Shown here: piece by piece, positions 1 through 9,693 of the stretch
Layout: each line of letters opens with the position of its first letter
Numbering within the stretch: the first letter of the stretch is position 1
NCBI GenBank assembly: GCA_046260765.1
Contig: JBHEOO010000050.1
Span: 1-20,788 of the forward strand
Reading direction: 5' to 3'
Source: Chromatocurvus sp046260765
GTDB taxonomy: Bacteria; Pseudomonadota; Gammaproteobacteria; Pseudomonadales; Halieaceae
Length of the DNA stretch: 20,788 bases
Notes under the pieces: model-generated
The model's database searches: none
What the model was told of the DNA's origin: nothing
Seen by the model: the letters and a program-made list of their open reading frames with translations, nothing else
Position numbers and translations under genes: made by a program

Positions 1-2
1 CC

Positions 3-179
3 CTTACCAGTCAGAGCTTGGTTTCCGCCGAAGGCGAGGCCGTGGCCAGCGTTATCACTGATTACGCTCGGTCCTGGAGCCTGCTGCAGGGCTATGACGA
101 GCAGCACCTGGCTGAACATGACCGACGCTCCATGGTAGCGTCAGTCAAATCAGTTGCGGTGGCAGTTTCCTGCCGCTGA
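3..179 (+). pseudogene. RhuM-family (virulence protein) fragment, 5'-truncated by window edge
   Basis: An open frame runs in from the left edge and stops with TGA at 177-179, giving 58 residues. Its first part contains LVSAEGEAVASVITDYARSW followed by LLQGYDEQ. This resembles the linker between the N-terminal RhuM domain and the Fic-like part of RhuM/virulence-protein homologues. After about residue 40 the similarity I recognise ends, and the tail (MVASVKSVAVAVSC) does not look like the family. The gene is therefore probably broken by a frameshift or rearrangement, or is a fragment left by mobile DNA. RhuM proteins are poorly understood and often found in accessory regions or beside restriction-modification genes. 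The assignment rests on remembered family pattern, not on a catalytic motif. Confidence 0.45.
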
Positions 180-232
180 CAATCAGCAATATCACTGAAC
201 CGGCAAGCATCTGTTACCGGCCCAGGTACGAC

Positions 233-242
233 NNNNNNNNNN
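233..242. other. Scaffold gap (10 Ns)
   Basis: Ten consecutive N characters. The true gap length is unknown, because a run of exactly 10 is usually a placeholder. Sequence to the left and right may not be adjacent in the genome. The start of the GGDEF gene is lost in this gap. Confidence 0.99.
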
Positions 243-243
243 C

Positions 244-420
244 ACTGTCAGCATTAGCGTGGTGGCGGGCGTGTCGTCTGGAAAGACGGTCAGCGACATT
301 CTGCGGATGGCGGACGAGGCCCTTTACCAGGCAAAACATTCCGGTCGTAATCGCTGTGTGGCTTACCGCCCAGGGCGACGCGCGCCGTTCAGGCGCGCAG
401 CTTCCGCTAACGTGCTCTAA
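244..420 (+). CDS. Diguanylate cyclase (GGDEF domain), C-terminal fragment
   Basis: An open frame starts directly after the N gap and stops with TAA at 418-420, 58 residues. It begins with TVSISVVAGV, the conserved final strand of GGDEF domains (usually S-I-G-V/A). It continues with DILRMADEALYQAKHSGRNR, the classic last helix (ADxALYxAKxxGRN). GGDEF proteins make the second messenger cyclic di-GMP from two GTP at the inner membrane or in the cytoplasm. The GGDEF signature itself and any sensor domain lie in or beyond the gap, so activity cannot be judged. A short Arg-rich tail follows the domain. Its last 14 bases overlap the convergent peptidase gene, so the two transcripts would overlap tail to tail. 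Confidence 0.85.
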   Translation, partial: TVSISVVAGVSSGKTVSDILRMADEALYQAKHSGRNRCVAYRPGRRAPFRRAASANVL

Positions 421-2023
421 CCCTGCCGTAACTCGCAGGAGCCCCCGCCGCAGGCGTGCTCTGCCTGATGAAGTCGCGTATGTGCTCATTTGACGTTTTC
501 AGGTCTTCAGCGCGCAGGTACATCATGTGTCCGCTTTCGTAGCCCTCGAAGCGCATGCGATCGCGCAGTCGTCCACTGGGGTCAAGGTTCCACATGACAT
601 ACTTGGCGCTGAAGTAGTCTGTGGCACCGTCGTAGAAACCGGATTGCACCATGACATGCAGGTAGGGGTTCTGCGCCATGGCCTGTCGCAGTTCCTCACC
701 CACGTTGACGTCACCCTGGCCCTCCCAGGGCCGCACGGGGCCGAAGAGGTAGTACTGCAGGTCGGTTTTAAAGCCGAGCTCATCGCGCAGATAATAGTTG
801 ATCGCTGGCGCAAAGGCGTGGTTCCAGGCCGTCAGTTCCGCCGGGTAGTCGTAGCGTTCGCCCGCGTTGATCCGGTCAATCCCCAGGTAGCGCGAGTCGA
901 GGCGGCCGATGGTGAAACCTTCGTCGCGCAGTAGCTCTTTCCAGAAGGCGGATGCTGGCACGGCGAGGTTGTGGTCCAGTACAAATCGCTTGTCCAGGCC
1001 GGCGTAGCGGGCGACCCGTGCGGCCATGCTGTCACGCACTTCAGTTTCAACGAAGCCGCCGCGCGCAAGCACCGGGAGCAGCTCGCGAATTGTGAAGGAT
1101 TCCACCTCATCCAGCACTTCTGCCAGAGGCCGGTCCTGCAGGGCTGGTTCCAGCTGACCGTGATAGTGTGCGGCCGCCGCGTAGTAGGGAAGCTTGAGCA
1201 GGTTTGCACGGGGTGCCGGGCCCTCGGTTTGTAGACCCAGTCCAGTTGGTGAGACGAGAATAACGCCGTTAAGGTACATCCAGTGACGGTTCTGGAGCGC
1301 GCCGGCAAGGCCCGATACCCTGGTGGTGCCGTAGCTTTCGCCGATCAGATATTTCGGCGAGCGCCAGCGCTCCACGCGGGAGACAAACAGGTCGACCCAG
1401 TCGGCCAGGTAGGCCACATCTGCCTCGACGCCGAAGAAGGTCTCGCGTTCTGCATCCTCGTCGAGGATGCGTGAGAAGCCGGTATTCACGGGGTTGACGT
1501 AGACAATATCGGCGACGTCGAGAATGGAATGCGGGTTGTCACGCACGCCGTAGGGCTGCACGGGGTAGCCCTCATCGTCGACTATAAGCTGCTTGGGGCT
1601 GGTGTAACCCAGGTGCATCCAGAGCGATCCCGACCCCGGCCCACCATTGAAGGAAATAAAGAGCGGGCGCCTGGCTGTGTCATCGATACCCTGGCGCTCG
1701 TAATACGTGTATTGAAGCGAGGCGATGGCGCGATCATCCTCTCCAAACACCGGCTGGGTGCCAATGGTCACCTGGTAATTGATGCGCGCACCCTTGATCG
1801 AGACTGTCCCCTCCTGAGTATGAGCCATGTCCACAGGTAGCCTGCGCTCGGGGAGGTCCTGTTTGTGCCCAATTTCAGTAAGCGATTCCCCGTCGTCCGC
1901 GTTGCTGTGTCTGTGCTCCGTGGCGTGCCCTGAACCGGAGGTGACCGCACAGGCAATAAGAAGGCCCGCTCGTGCCAGTTTTCTGAAGGGGCCAGCAGGT
2001 CTGGCTTTCGGTAGGTCGATCAT
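407..2023 (-). CDS. S10 family serine carboxypeptidase-like peptidase, exported
   Basis: The product is 538 residues. I chose the ATG at 2021-2023 because AGAGGAAA lies 6-8 bases upstream and a signal peptide follows at once (RKLARAGLLIACAVTSGSGHA, cleavage near residue 34). A longer frame begins at 2116 but would bury the signal. Family S10 motifs are clear: the oxyanion region FNGGPGSGS (about 126-133), the nucleophile elbow GESYG (Ser about 230), the acid in SGFYDGATD (Asp about 465) and the base in GYESGHMMY (His about 499). The enzyme should remove C-terminal residues from peptides in the periplasm. LIAC is a weak lipobox, so a lipoprotein is possible but less likely. The gene is divergent from recC and is probably transcribed alone. 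Confidence 0.93.
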   Translation of the reverse strand: MIDLPKARPAGPFRKLARAGLLIACAVTSGSGHATEHRHSNADDGESLTEIGHKQDLPERRLPVDMAHTQEGTVSIKGARINYQVTIGTQPVFGEDDRAIASLQYTYYERQGIDDTARRPLFISFNGGPGSGSLWMHLGYTSPKQLIVDDEGYPVQPYGVRDNPHSILDVADIVYVNPVNTGFSRILDEDAERETFFGVEADVAYLADWVDLFVSRVERWRSPKYLIGESYGTTRVSGLAGALQNRHWMYLNGVILVSPTGLGLQTEGPAPRANLLKLPYYAAAAHYHGQLEPALQDRPLAEVLDEVESFTIRELLPVLARGGFVETEVRDSMAARVARYAGLDKRFVLDHNLAVPASAFWKELLRDEGFTIGRLDSRYLGIDRINAGERYDYPAELTAWNHAFAPAINYYLRDELGFKTDLQYYLFGPVRPWEGQGDVNVGEELRQAMAQNPYLHVMVQSGFYDGATDYFSAKYVMWNLDPSGRLRDRMRFEGYESGHMMYLRAEDLKTSNEHIRDFIRQSTPAAGAPASYGRVRAR

Positions 2024-2365
2024 TGCATTTCCTCTGAAAGGTTCAGCGATTGCATAAGAATACGTGATGAAAGGGGGCGAGAAAACATCACCCGGCCAGC
2101 TGCGCGCAGTATCCACATAGGTACTGCAACATGAGCATAAGCAGATGGAAATTTTTTCATGGCGATTTCACTCAGAGAAATCCAGACATCAGTAAAGGCC
2201 ATCGCACCTGCTTGAAAAGTGCATCTGCCCGAAAACTGTACCTGTGCAAACAACCACGGCTGCCTTCCTGTGGCAAGTCACGTAAAGTCCATTGCTGATA
2301 CATGTTACCGAGGCAGCCGCCCCGCTTGTTGGCGCTGCGCCCGGCGGAGAAAGGATAAGCACCGC
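2024..2365. other. Divergent intergenic region between S10 peptidase and recC
   Basis: 342 bp hold the 5' regions of both genes. I see no convincing sigma-70 promoter in either direction. The recC frame stays open upstream to 2219, but that stretch is Cys/Arg-rich, unlike RecC, and is probably not translated. An inverted repeat GTGATG (2064-2069) and CATCAC (2086-2091), with a 16-base spacer, lies 41 bp upstream of the peptidase start. It could be an operator or chance. The recC ribosome binding site AAAGGA is at 2350-2355. Confidence 0.5.
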
Positions 2366-5300
2366 GTGACCGACCCTGCCCCATCACCCCACGAAGGCCT
2401 GATCGTTCTGCAGAGCAACCGCACGGAAGATCTGCTGGAGCTTGCGCTCGGCTGGCTGAACCGGCATCCGCTGCACCCCCTCGATCGGACGGTGTTCCTG
2501 GTGCAGAGCAACGGTATCGCCCAGTGGCTGAAAACCTCGTTCGGCGAATTGCAGGGACAGCCCGGACGCGGCATCTGCCTCGGTACCGATGTCATGCTGC
2601 CCGCCCGCTTTCAGTGGGAAGCCTATCGCAGTGTCATCGACGCCGTGGAAGGCCCCGACCAGGTGCCGGCAACCTCACCCTATGACAAGACGCGCCTGCG
2701 CTGGCGCCTGCTGGCGATACTGCCGGCGGCACTGGAAGACCCGCGCTTCGCCCCGCTGGCGCGCTATCTGCGGGAGGACGACGAGCAGCGCAAGCATTAC
2801 CAGCTGGCGGAGCGCCTGGCGGATCTGTTCGATCAGTACCAGGTGTATCGGGCCGACTGGCTGCAGGCCTGGGAGAGCGGACGCGATAGCCTGACCTTGC
2901 CCGGCAGCCGCGAAATACCTCTTCCCGACGAGCAGCGCTGGCAGCCGGCCCTTTGGCGAATGATCTGTGAAACAATGCCTGACGGGTTAGTAAGCACTCA
3001 CCGCGGTGCTGTGCATCGCCGCTTCCTGGAAAGTGCAGCGATGCTGCAAACGCGCCCGGCCAGCCTGCCACCACGTATTGTGGTGTTTGGTATTTCCTCG
3101 CTGCCGCAGCAGGTACTGGAGGTGTTGACCACCCTCTCTGGGGTTTCGGAGGTGATTCTCTGCCTGCTGAATCCCTGTCAGCATTTCTGGGGTGAAATCA
3201 TCGAGACGCGGGCTGTGCTGCGGCACTACCATCGCCAGCAGCGCCGTCGTGGCATGCCCGAGAACCTGCATCTCAACCCGGAGTTGCTGCACCTGCACGC
3301 TCATCCTCTATTGGCTGCCTGGGGCAAGCAGGGGCGTGACTATCTGCAGCTGCTCGCCGAATACGACAGCACCGACGCGCAGGCGCTGGCCGCGCTGCAG
3401 CAACCCGTCGACTGGTTTCAATCGCCGCCCACAGACTGCCTGCTCGGCCAGCTGCAGGACGATATTCTGCAGCTGCGTCCACTGGCGGAAACCTGCGAAA
3501 CCTGGCCGGCTATCGATCCTGCGCAGGATCTCTCAATCCGCTTTCACAGCTGTCACAGCCCCCAGCGCGAACTGGAGGTGCTGCACGATCAGCTGTTGGC
3601 GGCTTTTGCGACAGCGACGACGCTGCAGCCCCGGGACATCATGGTCATGGTGCCGGACGTCAACGATTACGCCCCTTATATCGATGCGGTATTCGGGCAG
3701 TTCAGCCGCGACGACGCGCGCTTTGTGCCCTATCACGTCGCAGATCAGCAGCAGCGCCATCGCCAGCCCATGCTGGTTGCGCTTGAAACCCTGCTGTCAC
3801 TGCCGAAGCTGCGCTTTCGCGCCAGCGAAATACTCGACCTGCTGGATATTCCACCCCTGCGGCAGCGCTTTGGTCTCGCCGAAAGCGATCTGCCCACCCT
3901 GCAGCGCTGGATACGCGGTGCCAATGTGCGCTGGGGTCTGGATGCCGACCAGCGCAGTGAAATGGATCTGCCGCGACACGATGACCTGCACAGCTGGCGC
4001 TTTGGCCTGGCGCGCATGCTTATGGGTTACGCTGTCGGCGCCGCTGCCGAGGACGCTGGCGACTGGGCGGACGTTGTGCCGTACGACGAGGTCGCCGGTC
4101 TCGATGCCGCGCTCGTCGGGCCGCTGTATCGGCTGATTCTTACTCTCGACGAATTGCGTCAGCGTCTGCAGCAGCTGCAGAGCGCGGCGGACTGGGGCGA
4201 TACCCTGAGGGAGCTGCTGGCGATGACCTTGAGGCCCGTCTCCACCGCGGAGCAGGGCCTGTTCGAGCAGATTCAAAGCGCTCTTGATGCCTGGCAGACG
4301 GAAATCGAGGAGGCGGGACTCCTGGAGCCTCTGTCGCTCGCCGTGGTGCGCGAGAGCTGGCTGGATAGAATTGACGAGCCGCAGCTGTCAAAAAGCTTCC
4401 TGATGGGACGGGTTACCTTCGCGACGCTGATGCCCATGCGCGCGATTCCTTTTCGTCACATTTACCTGCTGGGCATGAACGATGGCGCCTACCCCCGTCG
4501 TACCGACGCGCCGGATTTCGATCTGATGGCCCTGCGCGAGCACTACCGCGCCGGTGACCGCTCGCGGCGCGATGACGACCGCTACCTGTTCCTGGAGGCG
4601 CTGCTGTCGGCCCGGGAGCGGCTCAGCATCAGCTGGTGCGGCCGCAGCGTGAAAGACAACAGCGAACAGCCGCCCAGCGTGCTGGTCGGCCAGCTGCGCG
4701 ATCATCTGAAACAGGGCTGGCGACTCAGGTCAGGGTCAGGGCATCACGCCGCGGAGCTCCTGCCGGCGCTGACCACGCAACACCCGCTGCAGCCCTTCGG
4801 GGCGGCCTATTTCCGCGAGGAGTCGGGACTGTTTACCTATGCCAGCGAATGGCAGGGGCTGGGCGATGGCCGCGCGGGAGCAAAGCCGGAGCGAGTGCCC
4901 CTGTCCGCCTGGTGGCCGGAGATGGAGGTAACGCTCGCGCAGCTGGCGGGTTTCCTGCGCGACCCGGTCACTGCGCTGTTCCAGCAGCGGCTTTCCACCT
5001 ACGTTCGAAACGAGGATGCGCTGACGCTGGACGAAGAGCCTTTTGCCTTTGAGGGCCTGGACAAATGGCAGCAGTCCGATGCCCTGCTGCAGCCGCTGGG
5101 GCAGCGGCTGGCGCAGGATATCGGGCTGGATGCACAGCAAAGCCTGGCGCAGCGGGTGGAGCAGCGCCAGCGTGCGGGAGATTATCCGCCGTTCCCGGTG
5201 GGCCCGGCGGTGCGCGAGACCCTGCTGCAGCCGCTGCCGTCAACGCTGGAAAGCTACCGCGACATTCTCGAGAGTTACCCTGAGCACCTGCCGCTGGCGC

Positions 5301-5926
5301 CCCTCGTCAGGCACGAGGTCGCGCTCGTCTGGGGAGACGCCCGGCGCGTGCTGGTGCTGGAGGATACCCTGGGTGATCTGCACGCTGCCCCGGGTGTCAT
5401 CGACCGGCCTGCTACCGCACGCATTGTGCTGATGACCAGCTCAGTCAACCGGGGCCAGGACAGGCACTGGACGCAGCTTCTCAAGCAGTGGCCGGCGCAC
5501 CTCTGCCTGCAGCTATTATCGCCGGGCGCCGCGACGTACCTGGTTTCACCGGGCGGCACTCTGCTGCTGCGCGGTATGCAGACCGCACAGGCGCAGGAAC
5601 GACTCGAGCGCTTGATGGACGGCTGGCTGCAGGGAATGCACCGGCCCACGCCGACGCATCCCGACCTGGTGTTTGCCGCGCTGGCGCAGATGCCCGACCT
5701 CGAACCGCATCGCTGGCAGCCCGATACCCTGCTGGCCGATGCCAGGTTAAGAGCGACCTGGGATAAGATTTACCAGCAGCTGGTCTCGCGCCGGTCGCTG
5801 CTGGTGAGGGAGTATCCCACCCTGGAGGCACTGGTCGGGGCGCCGGGGTTTGTCGACGCCAGTCTTGATCTGTACGCGGATGTCTATGCCTGGGTGGAGG
5901 GAGCTGTGCAGGAGGCCTCGCAATGA
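2366..5926 (+). CDS. recC: RecBCD enzyme subunit RecC
   Basis: The product is 1186 residues, slightly longer than the roughly 1120 of E. coli RecC. The start is GTG at 2366, because AAAGGA sits 10 bases upstream and homology begins a few codons later. Recognisable blocks in order are VQSNGIAQWL near residue 50, FGISSLPQQVLEVL near 240, NPCQHFWGEI, FHSCHSPQRELEVLHDQLL near 393, LMPMRAIPF near 688, GMNDGAYPRR, and RSRRDDDRYLFLEALLSARE near 732. RecC is the non-catalytic scaffold of RecBCD. It splits the duplex and recognises Chi in the 3' strand, through an inactivated helicase-nuclease fold. It overlaps recB by 4 bases (ATGA), so translation is likely coupled. Confidence 0.97.
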   Translation: MTDPAPSPHEGLIVLQSNRTEDLLELALGWLNRHPLHPLDRTVFLVQSNGIAQWLKTSFGELQGQPGRGICLGTDVMLPARFQWEAYRSVIDAVEGPDQVPATSPYDKTRLRWRLLAILPAALEDPRFAPLARYLREDDEQRKHYQLAERLADLFDQYQVYRADWLQAWESGRDSLTLPGSREIPLPDEQRWQPALWRMICETMPDGLVSTHRGAVHRRFLESAAMLQTRPASLPPRIVVFGISSLPQQVLEVLTTLSGVSEVILCLLNPCQHFWGEIIETRAVLRHYHRQQRRRGMPENLHLNPELLHLHAHPLLAAWGKQGRDYLQLLAEYDSTDAQALAALQQPVDWFQSPPTDCLLGQLQDDILQLRPLAETCETWPAIDPAQDLSIRFHSCHSPQRELEVLHDQLLAAFATATTLQPRDIMVMVPDVNDYAPYIDAVFGQFSRDDARFVPYHVADQQQRHRQPMLVALETLLSLPKLRFRASEILDLLDIPPLRQRFGLAESDLPTLQRWIRGANVRWGLDADQRSEMDLPRHDDLHSWRFGLARMLMGYAVGAAAEDAGDWADVVPYDEVAGLDAALVGPLYRLILTLDELRQRLQQLQSAADWGDTLRELLAMTLRPVSTAEQGLFEQIQSALDAWQTEIEEAGLLEPLSLAVVRESWLDRIDEPQLSKSFLMGRVTFATLMPMRAIPFRHIYLLGMNDGAYPRRTDAPDFDLMALREHYRAGDRSRRDDDRYLFLEALLSARERLSISWCGRSVKDNSEQPPSVLVGQLRDHLKQGWRLRSGSGHHAAELLPALTTQHPLQPFGAAYFREESGLFTYASEWQGLGDGRAGAKPERVPLSAWWPEMEVTLAQLAGFLRDPVTALFQQRLSTYVRNEDALTLDEEPFAFEGLDKWQQSDALLQPLGQRLAQDIGLDAQQSLAQRVEQRQRAGDYPPFPVGPAVRETLLQPLPSTLESYRDILESYPEHLPLAPLVRHEVALVWGDARRVLVLEDTLGDLHAAPGVIDRPATARIVLMTSSVNRGQDRHWTQLLKQWPAHLCLQLLSPGAATYLVSPGGTLLLRGMQTAQAQERLERLMDGWLQGMHRPTPTHPDLVFAALAQMPDLEPHRWQPDTLLADARLRATWDKIYQQLVSRRSLLVREYPTLEALVGAPGFVDASLDLYADVYAWVEGAVQEASQ

Positions 5927-8900
5927 CAGCGCCACGCGAACGCCCCGTCGCGCTCGATCTGCCGCTGCAGGGCAGCCAGCTGATCGAAGCCAGCGCCGGC
6001 ACGGGCAAGACCTTCACGATCGCGCTGCTGTATGTGCGCCTCGTGCTGGGCCACGGCCAGTCCGATGGCGACGCGCCCGGTGTTGTGCGCGGGTTTACCA
6101 GACCGCTCGTGCCGCCGGACATTCTGGTGGTCACGTTTACCGAAGCGGCCAGTCTGGAGCTGCGCGACCGAATCCGCGAGCGCCTGGTGCAGGCAATGGA
6201 GGCCTTTCGGGCGGAGGATGACTCTGACGGTCTCGCGGCAACGGATCCCCTGCTGGCCGGGCTGCGCGCCGATTTTGCCGTAGAGACCTGGCCCCACTGT
6301 GCCCGCAGTCTGCAGCTGGCGGCAGAGTGGATGGATGACGCCGCCATCTCGACCATTCATAGCTGGGCCCAGCGCATGCTCAAGGAGCACGCCTTTGACA
6401 GCGGCAGGCTGTTCCGTCAGGAGATTGTCAAGGATCTCACGGAGGCAACGCTCGAGGCGGTCACCGACTACTGGCGCAGTCGGGTCTATCCCCTCAGCGA
6501 GTCGAGCGCGGCAGTGATGGTAGACCTGTTCCGCTCGCCACAGGGTCTGCACGCGCGGCTGCGCAAGTTGCTACAGCGGGAGGACGCGGCACTGGTGTAT
6601 GGCGGAGAGCCCGTTACCGGCGGCGATCTCAACGACATCCTGGCGCGAGCGGCACGCAGTCAGGGTGCACGGGACGCCGCAGAGGCAGACGCCCGCGGCG
6701 CCTACCGATGCAGCGCCGATGAGGTGCATGACACGCTGGATCAACTGCGCAGCGTCATGAATGGTACGACTTTTAAAGGGGTGAAGCAGGACGATACCTT
6801 TGCGGGATGGCTGCGTGAGCTCGCTGACTGGGGTGCCGGGCAGCGCTTACTGGCGGAGTCACCGTTTGTGCAGAAGCTGGCGCGGGAGCGTCTTAAACTC
6901 AGGAAAGGCAGCGCGCTGCCGCCGCTGGCGCTGTTTGATGCACTGCAGGTCTGGCATGAGCAGCAGGCCGTCGGGGAGCAGGCACAGCTTGAGCTAGTGC
7001 CCGCGGTTCTTGCCGATGCCCGGGACTGGGTGGGTCAACGTCTTGCGGCACAGCTGGAAGCGCGTGCGCAGATGGGCTTTGACGGCATGATCCGCGGACT
7101 GGCCACGGCCCTTGAGGGTGACGCGGGGGAGGCACTGGCCCAGCGCATCCGCACGCAGTTTCCGGTTGCCATGATCGACGAGTTTCAGGACACCGATCCG
7201 GCGCAGTACCGCATTTTCCAGCGTATCTACCGCGTCGGCTACCCCACGCAGGACACCGCCCTGATCCTGATCGGCGACCCCAAGCAGGCCATCTATGGCT
7301 TCCGCGGCGGCGATATACACACGTACCTGGCGGCGCGGGAGGCCACAGCGGGCTGCCACCACACGCTGGAGAGAAATTTTCGCTCCAGCGAAGGCATGGT
7401 CAAGGCGGTCAACCAGCTCTTTGCGTGGGCTGAAGAAGCGTATCCGCGGGGGGCCTTCCGCTTTGCCGACCCGGATAGACCGGACCAGAATCCCCTGCCG
7501 TTTCACCGCGTGACGGCCGGCGGCCGCAGTGAGCAGCTGCTCCTGGATGCAGAGCCTGCCACCGGCCTGACCGCCTGGCTGTTGTCCGGTGATGACGATG
7601 GCGACGTGCTCAACGGGCAGGCGTATCTAAGCGCCGCCGCCCGCCACTGCGCCAACCGTATCGCCGACTGGCTCAATCAGGCGCAGGGCCAAAGGGCAGG
7701 TTTCCGGGCGGGTGATACCGGCGCGATCACGCCATTGAAGGCCGGGGACATCGCTGTGCTGGTGCGCGATCGCAAGGAGGCGAAGGCTATCCGCGAGGCC
7801 CTTAGTGCCCGCGGTCTTGCCAGTGTCTATCTGTCTGACCGCGACAGTGTTTTTGCGACGCCGGAGGCCCGCGACCTGCATGACTGGCTGGCCGCGATGG
7901 CGAGCCCCGAGGACCCTTCCCGCCTGCGAGTCGCGCTTGCCACGGCCACGCTGGGGCGCTCGCTGAGCTGGCTGGATAGCCTGCAGGAGGATGAGCTGGC
8001 CCTGGAAGGCATACAGGAGCGCTTTATCCGCTACCGGCAGCTGTGGCAGCAGCGCGGCGTGCTGCCGGCCCTGCGCCAGCTGCTGCACGACTTCAACGTG
8101 CCGGAGGTATTGCTGGGGCTGGAGCAGGGAGAGCGGGTGCTTACCAACCTGCTACATCTTGCCGAGTGGGCCCAGCAGGCCAGCGACAGTCTGGATGGTG
8201 ATCACGCCCTGATCCGCCTGCTCGGGGAACACATTGCCGAGCCGGGCACCGACGAGCAGGTTCTGCGGCTGGAGAGCGATGCCGACCTGATCCAGGTGGT
8301 GACGATCTTCAAGTCCAAGGGGCTGGAGTATCCTGTGGTGGCGCTGCCTTTTCTCTGTACCTATAAGGAAGTGGAGGCACGCTACGGTAGCCCTCTCTAT
8401 CATGTGGCGCATCAAGCGGTTCTGGAGCTGGCCTCGAAGAAGGACCTCGCCCGCGAGGGTTTTCAGCGCGCCGACGATGAGCGTCTGTCCGAGGAGGTTC
8501 GCCTGCTGTACGTGGCGCTGACCCGTGCCCGACACGCAACCTTTATCGGCCTCGCGCCGTTGGCGGTGGGCGCCAGTCGTAGCCCCACGCTGCACAAGTC
8601 AGCGCTGGGCTACCTGCTGGCTGGTGGCGAGAAGATTACCGACCTTGAGGGCCTGCGTCGCTGCTGGCAGGTGCAGACCGAGCGCTGCGCACATATTCGC
8701 CTGGATGCTTGTGGCAGTATAGACACACAGCACGCGGACAGTGCGCGAGCGCCCGCCGACCAGCCGGCCCGGTTACCCGCGCACGCGGCGTTCAAGCCCT
8801 GGTGGATTGCCAGCTACTCGGCACTGCGTTACCTGAGCGCCGACGATGCACCGGAGACCTTCGCGGCGGAGGTGCGTAACGAGGAGCGCGAGCCTGAGGC

Positions 8901-9693
8901 AGGTCTGTCGCAGCGGGCGGCGCCCGAGCGTCCGATGGCCGGCACGCTACACGCGTTTCCGCGGGGGCCGGAGCCCGGCACCTTTCTGCACGGCGTACTC
9001 GAAGATCTCGCCAACAGCGGTTTTGACAGTGCCCTTGAGAACACCGCGCTTCTCGGGCAAGTGACAGAGCGCTGCCGCAAGCGCGGCTGGGAGGCACACG
9101 GTCCCGCCCTGCAGCGGGGCATCAAGGCCTGGCTGACCACGCCGCTGGCGCAGGAGGGTGAGCACGGCCCAACGCTTGATCAGCTGCAGCGCTACCGGGC
9201 CGAGCCCGATTTCTGGTTCGCCACGGCGAATGCCGCGACGCCGGCCATGGACAGTCTGCTCCAGTCGGGTCTGTTTCCCGGCGCACCGCGGCCCCCGCTG
9301 GCAGCGCGGCGGCTCAACGGCCTGATGAAAGGCTTTATCGATCTCCTGGCTGAACACGAGGGGCGCTACTACGTGATTGACTGGAAGTCTACCTGGCTGG
9401 GTGCCGACGATGCTGCCTACCATGCCGAGGCCATGCGGGGCGCTCTGCTCGAGAAGCGCTACGACCTGCAGCTGGCCATTTACCTGGTGGCTCTGCACCG
9501 CCACCTGCGCCATACGCTGGGCACGGCTTACGATTACCAGCGTGACGTCGGCGGCGCCATGCTGGTGTTCCTGCGTGGCATAGACGCACCCTCGCGGGGG
9601 GTCATCACCATTAAACCGCCGCTGGCGTTTATCCAGGCGCTGGATGATTGCCTGGCGGGTGCCGGTTCGCACGCCGAACAGACCCTGTCATGA
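5923..9693 (+). CDS. recB: RecBCD enzyme subunit RecB (helicase-nuclease)
   Basis: The product is 1256 residues. ATG at 5923 has a strong AGGAGG at 5910-5915. Superfamily 1 helicase motifs appear in order: Walker A ASAGTGKT (23-30), VTFTEAASLELRDRIRERL, DEFQDTD (419-425), GDPKQAIYGFRGGD, ERNFRSS, TIFKSKGLEYP, and LLYVALTRAR. The C-terminal nuclease domain has GTFLHGVLEDL, then GFIDLL and YVIDWKS. Asp1140, Asp1153 and Lys1155 match the E. coli D1067/D1080/K1082 triad with identical spacing, so the nuclease should be active. RecB is the 3'-5' motor, cuts DNA strands and loads RecA after Chi. E. coli has the protease gene ptrA between recC and recB, whereas here they overlap directly. Confidence 0.98.
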   Translation: MTAPRERPVALDLPLQGSQLIEASAGTGKTFTIALLYVRLVLGHGQSDGDAPGVVRGFTRPLVPPDILVVTFTEAASLELRDRIRERLVQAMEAFRAEDDSDGLAATDPLLAGLRADFAVETWPHCARSLQLAAEWMDDAAISTIHSWAQRMLKEHAFDSGRLFRQEIVKDLTEATLEAVTDYWRSRVYPLSESSAAVMVDLFRSPQGLHARLRKLLQREDAALVYGGEPVTGGDLNDILARAARSQGARDAAEADARGAYRCSADEVHDTLDQLRSVMNGTTFKGVKQDDTFAGWLRELADWGAGQRLLAESPFVQKLARERLKLRKGSALPPLALFDALQVWHEQQAVGEQAQLELVPAVLADARDWVGQRLAAQLEARAQMGFDGMIRGLATALEGDAGEALAQRIRTQFPVAMIDEFQDTDPAQYRIFQRIYRVGYPTQDTALILIGDPKQAIYGFRGGDIHTYLAAREATAGCHHTLERNFRSSEGMVKAVNQLFAWAEEAYPRGAFRFADPDRPDQNPLPFHRVTAGGRSEQLLLDAEPATGLTAWLLSGDDDGDVLNGQAYLSAAARHCANRIADWLNQAQGQRAGFRAGDTGAITPLKAGDIAVLVRDRKEAKAIREALSARGLASVYLSDRDSVFATPEARDLHDWLAAMASPEDPSRLRVALATATLGRSLSWLDSLQEDELALEGIQERFIRYRQLWQQRGVLPALRQLLHDFNVPEVLLGLEQGERVLTNLLHLAEWAQQASDSLDGDHALIRLLGEHIAEPGTDEQVLRLESDADLIQVVTIFKSKGLEYPVVALPFLCTYKEVEARYGSPLYHVAHQAVLELASKKDLAREGFQRADDERLSEEVRLLYVALTRARHATFIGLAPLAVGASRSPTLHKSALGYLLAGGEKITDLEGLRRCWQVQTERCAHIRLDACGSIDTQHADSARAPADQPARLPAHAAFKPWWIASYSALRYLSADDAPETFAAEVRNEEREPEAGLSQRAAPERPMAGTLHAFPRGPEPGTFLHGVLEDLANSGFDSALENTALLGQVTERCRKRGWEAHGPALQRGIKAWLTTPLAQEGEHGPTLDQLQRYRAEPDFWFATANAATPAMDSLLQSGLFPGAPRPPLAARRLNGLMKGFIDLLAEHEGRYYVIDWKSTWLGADDAAYHAEAMRGALLEKRYDLQLAIYLVALHRHLRHTLGTAYDYQRDVGGAMLVFLRGIDAPSRGVITIKPPLAFIQALDDCLAGAGSHAEQTLS

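Noticed and set aside
8947..9672. 241-codon open frame antisense to the recB nuclease domain
   Set aside because: Fully covered by conserved RecB sequence on the plus strand and has no recognisable domain.
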